DNA of 10,383 bases from Temnopleurus reevesii (lineage: Eukaryota > Echinodermata > Echinoidea > Temnopleuroida > Temnopleuridae), in contig BQKZ01002876.1 of assembly GCA_036244855.1 (NCBI GenBank), forward strand, positions 1 through 10,383. The letters run 5' to 3'. Shown in pieces: positions 7,156 to 10,383 of this stretch. A program made the translations under genes and the position numbers. The notes under the pieces are model-generated. The model worked only from the letters and a program-made list of their open reading frames with translations. It was not told where the DNA came from and did no database searches. Each line of letters begins with the position of its first letter. Positions within the stretch are counted from its first letter, which is position 1.

Positions 7156-7543
7156 TTGTAATTGTCATAAAAAAATATGGATTGTATCCAGTTTTTCCGG
7201 AGGACAGTCCATAAAGCGATAGTATAGAGCAAATCATTTATTTTTATTTTATATTTGTTTGTTATCTAATCCAGAATTAAAGAACAATGAAAAGGCAATT
7301 TGCATGTATTGATGCTGTAGAAGGCTAATGGTGCGATACATTCACTATCATCTGAAGTGAGTTTGGAAGCAGTTTAACATTCACTAAGTATGAACACTAG
7401 AACATGTGAAGTGAGTTTTGAAAGGAGGATGTGTCAGTGGTGATACTATCTTGGTGAAGTTCCTGGGATGGGCTACCCTCATACATGTCCACCTATATAC
7501 ACCACCATCAACCTGGCTAACCACTCCTAACCATTTCCTCTAG
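7156..7543. other. Non-coding DNA with a small internal duplication
   Basis: GAAGTGAGTTTGGAAG near 7353 and GAAGTGAGTTTTGAAAG near 7408 are near copies, each preceded at variable distance by CATTCACTA, so a small degenerate duplication is likely. From about 7430 the base composition is somewhat less A+T-rich. It ends in a good 3' splice-like signal, CACTCCTAACCATTTCCTCTAG (to 7543). No gene or RNA is seen. Confidence 0.5.
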
Positions 7544-7876
7544 AAGGAAAGCAGGGATATAATCTTAGAGCTAGAAGGACTTTCAATCTCTTCATACACT
7601 ATATACACAACACATGTTGGTCCTTCAACCAAGGAAGGGTTTTCTGGCAAAACAGGTCATATCCACTTTAACATTGCAAAGATGCCTAGACATGCTAGAT
7701 ATACACTAAACATACATAAATACTGTGCCTTTAAACCTGAAATCAATTCAAAATGTCAATATTCAAATGGCTTTGGATTCTTCACACCAACATTTTCAGA
7801 AATGGTAGTTAACCTGTTTTGCAATTTAATAATTTATTTCAAAACCAAGTTTAATATCTCAAGATATGGCTTTGAT
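7544..7876 (+). CDS. Open frame behind a splice-like site, doubtful
   Basis: After the TAG at 7541-7543 one frame stays open for 111 codons to TAA at 7877. The first ATG in it is at 7682. The start coincides with a branch-point-like CTAAC and a C/T-rich run ending in TAG, so a 3' splice site is possible; potential donors are weak (AACAG before GTCATA at 7656, ATG before GTAGTT near 7806). The peptide begins KESRDIILELEGLSISSY and has no family I recognise; the last third is rich in N, F, I and Y, as expected of translated A+T-rich DNA. About one open stretch this long is expected by chance in a window of this size. Confidence 0.12.
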
Positions 7877-7879
7877 TAA

Positions 7880-8341
7880 TACAGGGCAATCACCTGCTCA
7901 CTGGATTACTAAACTCTATAAAAATAGATACATTATTCCAAAGGGTATAAATATTCTAACTCCAGAGAGTCATTGTGGTATATCATGATGGTGACATGTG
8001 TTATTTCCAACTGTTAGCAGTTACTACCTTGTAGGGAAAGGAGTGGCAAGACACCTCAAAAAGCTCTAAAATGCTCTATAACTCTACTGTCAATAGATAC
8101 AATTTCAGTATCATAAAATGATTTTACAATCACCTTTTTAAGAGTTTCTTACACAATGCATTGGTCAAAATTCTTGAATAAGTCTTTAATACTTCACAAA
8201 GCAAATTCTACTCTGGCTGCACAATTCATATCAGAGAACACATTTATACTACTGTATCTTTATACATATAAGGTCATGTAATATCACATTTCCTATATTT
8301 CCTATATAAAGACAAAAAGCTGAGTAAATGATAAAGATTAC
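7880..8341. other. A+T-rich non-coding DNA, nothing seen
   Basis: No gene, RNA, clear repeat or element end could be supported in this stretch. Confidence 0.55.
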
Positions 8342-8375
8342 CTGAGTACAGCAGAAGAGATCGCATTCAAAAGAC
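8342..8375 (-). CDS. Possible 34-base exon, very tentative
   Basis: On the minus strand GCACATGTCACAG precedes 34 bases that end TGTACTCAG and are followed by GTAATC, so both borders look like splice sites. The frame gives one base, then SFECDLFCCTQ, ending at phase 0. This can join in phase with the 19-base segment at 4118-4136 and then with 2999-3057. Very short exons with fair borders occur often by chance. Confidence 0.12.
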
Positions 8376-9156
8376 CTGTGACATGTGCAATATAAATGTT
8401 GAATGAAACCGTATTGATATGAAACAAACAATAGTTGTGCACTTGGATATTGCACTTCATTAGTCCGATCTCTCTTAATTGGATCCTAAAAACCTCCCCT
8501 TTATTTGCATTCCTACACTTTTATTATCTAGATTTTTAAGCAGATATGAAATTAAAAATACTGCATATCGAGATGTATAAATTGAGAGATAAGGGCTTCT
8601 TTATGGCTTTTATCTCGACCCTTGTACTTACTAATTGCTAAAACTCTAAATTAGCAGTGGAATATGGGGTTAAGTTTTGGCCTGTAATAAAAACCTGGTG
8701 TTGTAATTATAGACACGTGATTAACAAGCTTTGTCTATAAATCACTTACAGGCTCCAAGATAACCATAATTAAAACTACCTCCCAGAGGCAAATTCAAGT
8801 TAAAGAAAGCCTTGCAAGTATCTTATTATAACATTATTTCTTTTTAAAATTTACATCAAAGACAAATAACAACACATATCAAATACAGAAGAAAAATTAG
8901 GTAGTTTTCTTTGGAGTCTATGTAATCAAAAATATTCTCAAACTTCCAAAGCCTTGGTAGATTTCAGGTAAATACTGAACGCTTAGAATAGCTAGCTATC
9001 TAACATCACTGGCAAATACACTGACCATTTCAAAATATTTTGTCTGTGAAAATGCGAAATTTACTACTCAAACATATGAAGAACCCTTTCTCAATTACTC
9101 TCATTCACTTCTACTTGCTGGAGTCAGTAAAGGTATGTTATTAAAAAAAAAAGAAA
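8376..9156. other. A+T-rich non-coding DNA with isolated splice-like sites
   Basis: No gene can be supported. A good 5' splice consensus, AAAG before GTATGT at 9133, follows a plus-strand frame open from 8979 that ends YEEPFLNYSHSLLLAGVSK, but no acceptor or start codon precedes it. A minus-strand GTAAGT near 8744-8749 follows a 30-base open segment that is out of phase with 8342-8375. A poly-A run lies at about 9143-9152. Confidence 0.5.
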
Positions 9157-9208
9157 TCTTGATAATTTAATCTTACTCCATGTTTAAAAAGGAGTTGCAT
9201 TATCAAGA
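9157..9208. repeat. Hairpin-forming inverted repeat flanked by A-runs
   Basis: TCTTGATAAT at 9157-9166 pairs exactly with ATTATCAAGA at 9199-9208. Inside, ACTCC (9175-9179) pairs with GGAGT (9191-9195), leaving an A+T-rich 11-base loop and unequal internal bulges. A-runs flank both sides (before 9155 and after 9209). It could be a structured RNA stem if transcribed, or the remnant of a small inverted-repeat element. Confidence 0.5.
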
Positions 9209-10201
9209 AAGAAAAAAAAACTACATGGTTGTGGCATGCAAATCTATACATATTGGGTGAAATCTTAGTAAAAGTGCCTTTCTTTCATGGTGTATTAGGA
9301 TGTTCTTCACTTAATTAAGTAATGATGTGAGCATTTATGAGAAAGAAATAATATTAATCTAAACCTCTTATGATGTAATCGACACTCATTACAACTTGCA
9401 TCAAAAGAGAATCAAAATGGTTTCATCACCAACAAGACCTACCACTCTCGGATTTTGCCACATTTCTTGTGATACAGCACATCCCCAATTAATATCTAAC
9501 ACAATGCAATAAAATCTTTTCTAGTTCCTGATCAAACACAGGAAATAAAACACTTTGTGTGATATTTATGATATGAGTAAACATAAAATAGGGCACAAAG
9601 ATAAGATTTATTGGTAGATTAATTTCATAAAGAATAAAAATTGTTAGAAGTAATACAGGTGCAAATTCAGCATGGTATAAATGACATTGCACTTCGCATC
9701 AACATTGACCTTATGAAAGCATCAACGTAAAATAGGCAAAGACAACTCATAATAATTGAAAAGTGAGGAATGACGAAGGCTGAGTTATGTAGATATATTG
9801 CATCGGTTATTAGAAAAGGAGAATGTAGTGAAGGAAAGAAAAATGCATGTTATAGAGAAAGTTGTCAAATTTATTTTCATTATGATGTTATGAGGTTCAC
9901 TGACATATATATTGATGAAACAAACGAACAATTAAAGATTTCGTCAGAGCCACAAAAATCTTGCTTGGATGAAAAGCAAAAAAATTCAAAAGTTTAAAGT
10001 AAATCGGACAATAAATAATGAGATTATATTCTTTCAAAGATAACACAAAAGTGTGATTTTTCCCTTTTTTTGCAACTTTTGGTGTCCACGAAAAAAGCAT
10101 CAGTAGTGTGTTTTATTCAAGTTTTATGGATATCTTGAGAGTGCCTGTATAACTTCTTCCTCTTTCGCATTCTTTCTTGTTTTTTCATCAATCTAAATCT
10201 A
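9209..10201. other. A+T-rich non-coding DNA, no gene seen
   Basis: No RNA or element was found. A 75-codon plus-strand frame (9770-9994, MTKAELCRYIASVIRKGE...) has a weak start context immediately after a stop and no recognisable domain; several frames of this length are expected by chance. An overlapping minus-strand frame at 9897-10100 is no better. Confidence 0.55.
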
Positions 10202-10380
10202 CAGTCAAACCTGTCTATAGAGGCCACCCCAAGGGAAACAGAAAAAGTGGCCACTGTAGACAGGTGGCCTCTATAGACAGGTTCTATAACATGCATTTTC
10301 ACCTGGAGGGAATCAATCTACGTGGCCACTATAGACAGGTGGTCACTATAGACAGTGGCCACTATAGACAGGTTTGACTG
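10202..10380. mobile_element. Intact 179-bp pogo/Tc1-like MITE with TA duplications
   Basis: CAGTCAAACCTGTCTATAG opens the element and its exact reverse complement closes it; the match continues through GGCCAC with one mismatch in about 26 bases. TA flanks both sides (10200-10201 and 10381-10382), as for Tc1/mariner and pogo-type insertions. Internally, TGGCCACTATAGACAGG-type blocks recur in tandem near 10248, 10265, 10322, 10340 and 10355, so the whole unit is built from one subrepeat of about 17-18 bp. The frames reading VYRGH on both strands are translations of this repeat. It is non-autonomous. Copies of this type are, as I recall, common in marine invertebrate genomes. Confidence 0.88.
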
Positions 10381-10383
10381 TAT

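Noticed and set aside
8979..9132. Plus-strand open frame before a good GTATGT donor
   Set aside because: No acceptor with a pyrimidine tract and no in-frame ATG at its start, so the donor alone is not enough.
9770..9997. 75-codon plus-strand frame starting MTKAELCRYIASVIRK
   Set aside because: No recognised domain, weak start context, and several frames of this length are expected by chance in A+T-rich DNA.
10117..10377. Frames on both strands containing VYRGH and ASIDRF
   Set aside because: They are translations of the MITE subrepeat on each strand.

Overview
This window looks like non-coding, repeat-rich nuclear DNA from an animal, probably a marine invertebrate. It is strongly A+T-rich, has no compact operon-like gene layout, and no reading frame has a convincing protein family. 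The repeats point to a marine deuterostome or similar lineage, with an echinoderm such as a sea urchin as my best guess (inference, moderate at most). They include short inverted-repeat elements with TA target duplications and CAGT ends, an array of about 160-bp units carrying TGACCTTTGACC motifs and ending in a GGAGGCATAA terminus, TTC and CT microsatellites, and possible tRNA-derived SINE remains.

Layout. Positions 102-390 are a TTC/TCC pyrimidine tract. Positions 391-4181 are mostly unique A+T-rich DNA with a CT microsatellite (2251-2329), a possible SINE relic (2822-2890), and a few exon-like segments. The best two are 2999-3057 on the minus strand and 1624-1818 on the plus strand. Positions 4182-7153 are a nested set of mobile elements. 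The outermost is a small pogo/Tigger-like MITE (4182-4252 plus 7045-7153, flanked by TA). It is split by a 2.8-kb element (4253-7044) with a perfect 16-bp terminal inverted repeat and imperfect arms over 100 bp long. The core of that element is a purine-rich minisatellite of about 50-bp units, which is itself interrupted twice. One interruption is an element with TTTATGCCTCCGCCAT termini and six roughly 160-bp units (4851-5913); the other is a segment bounded by a pure TTC run (6398-6597). Positions 7156-10201 are again mostly unique, with one strong hairpin (9157-9208). Positions 10202-10380 are an intact 179-bp MITE with TA on both sides.

The sequence does not show genes working together. 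If the window lies in a gene, it is probably mostly intron: two or three short minus-strand segments with splice-like borders can be joined in compatible reading phase, but this is a weak hypothesis. The main interest is the element nest, above all the long-armed element with an internal two-type minisatellite and the tandem array carrying exact DR1 nuclear-receptor half-site pairs. No transposase, reverse transcriptase or other enzyme could be recognised in any element.
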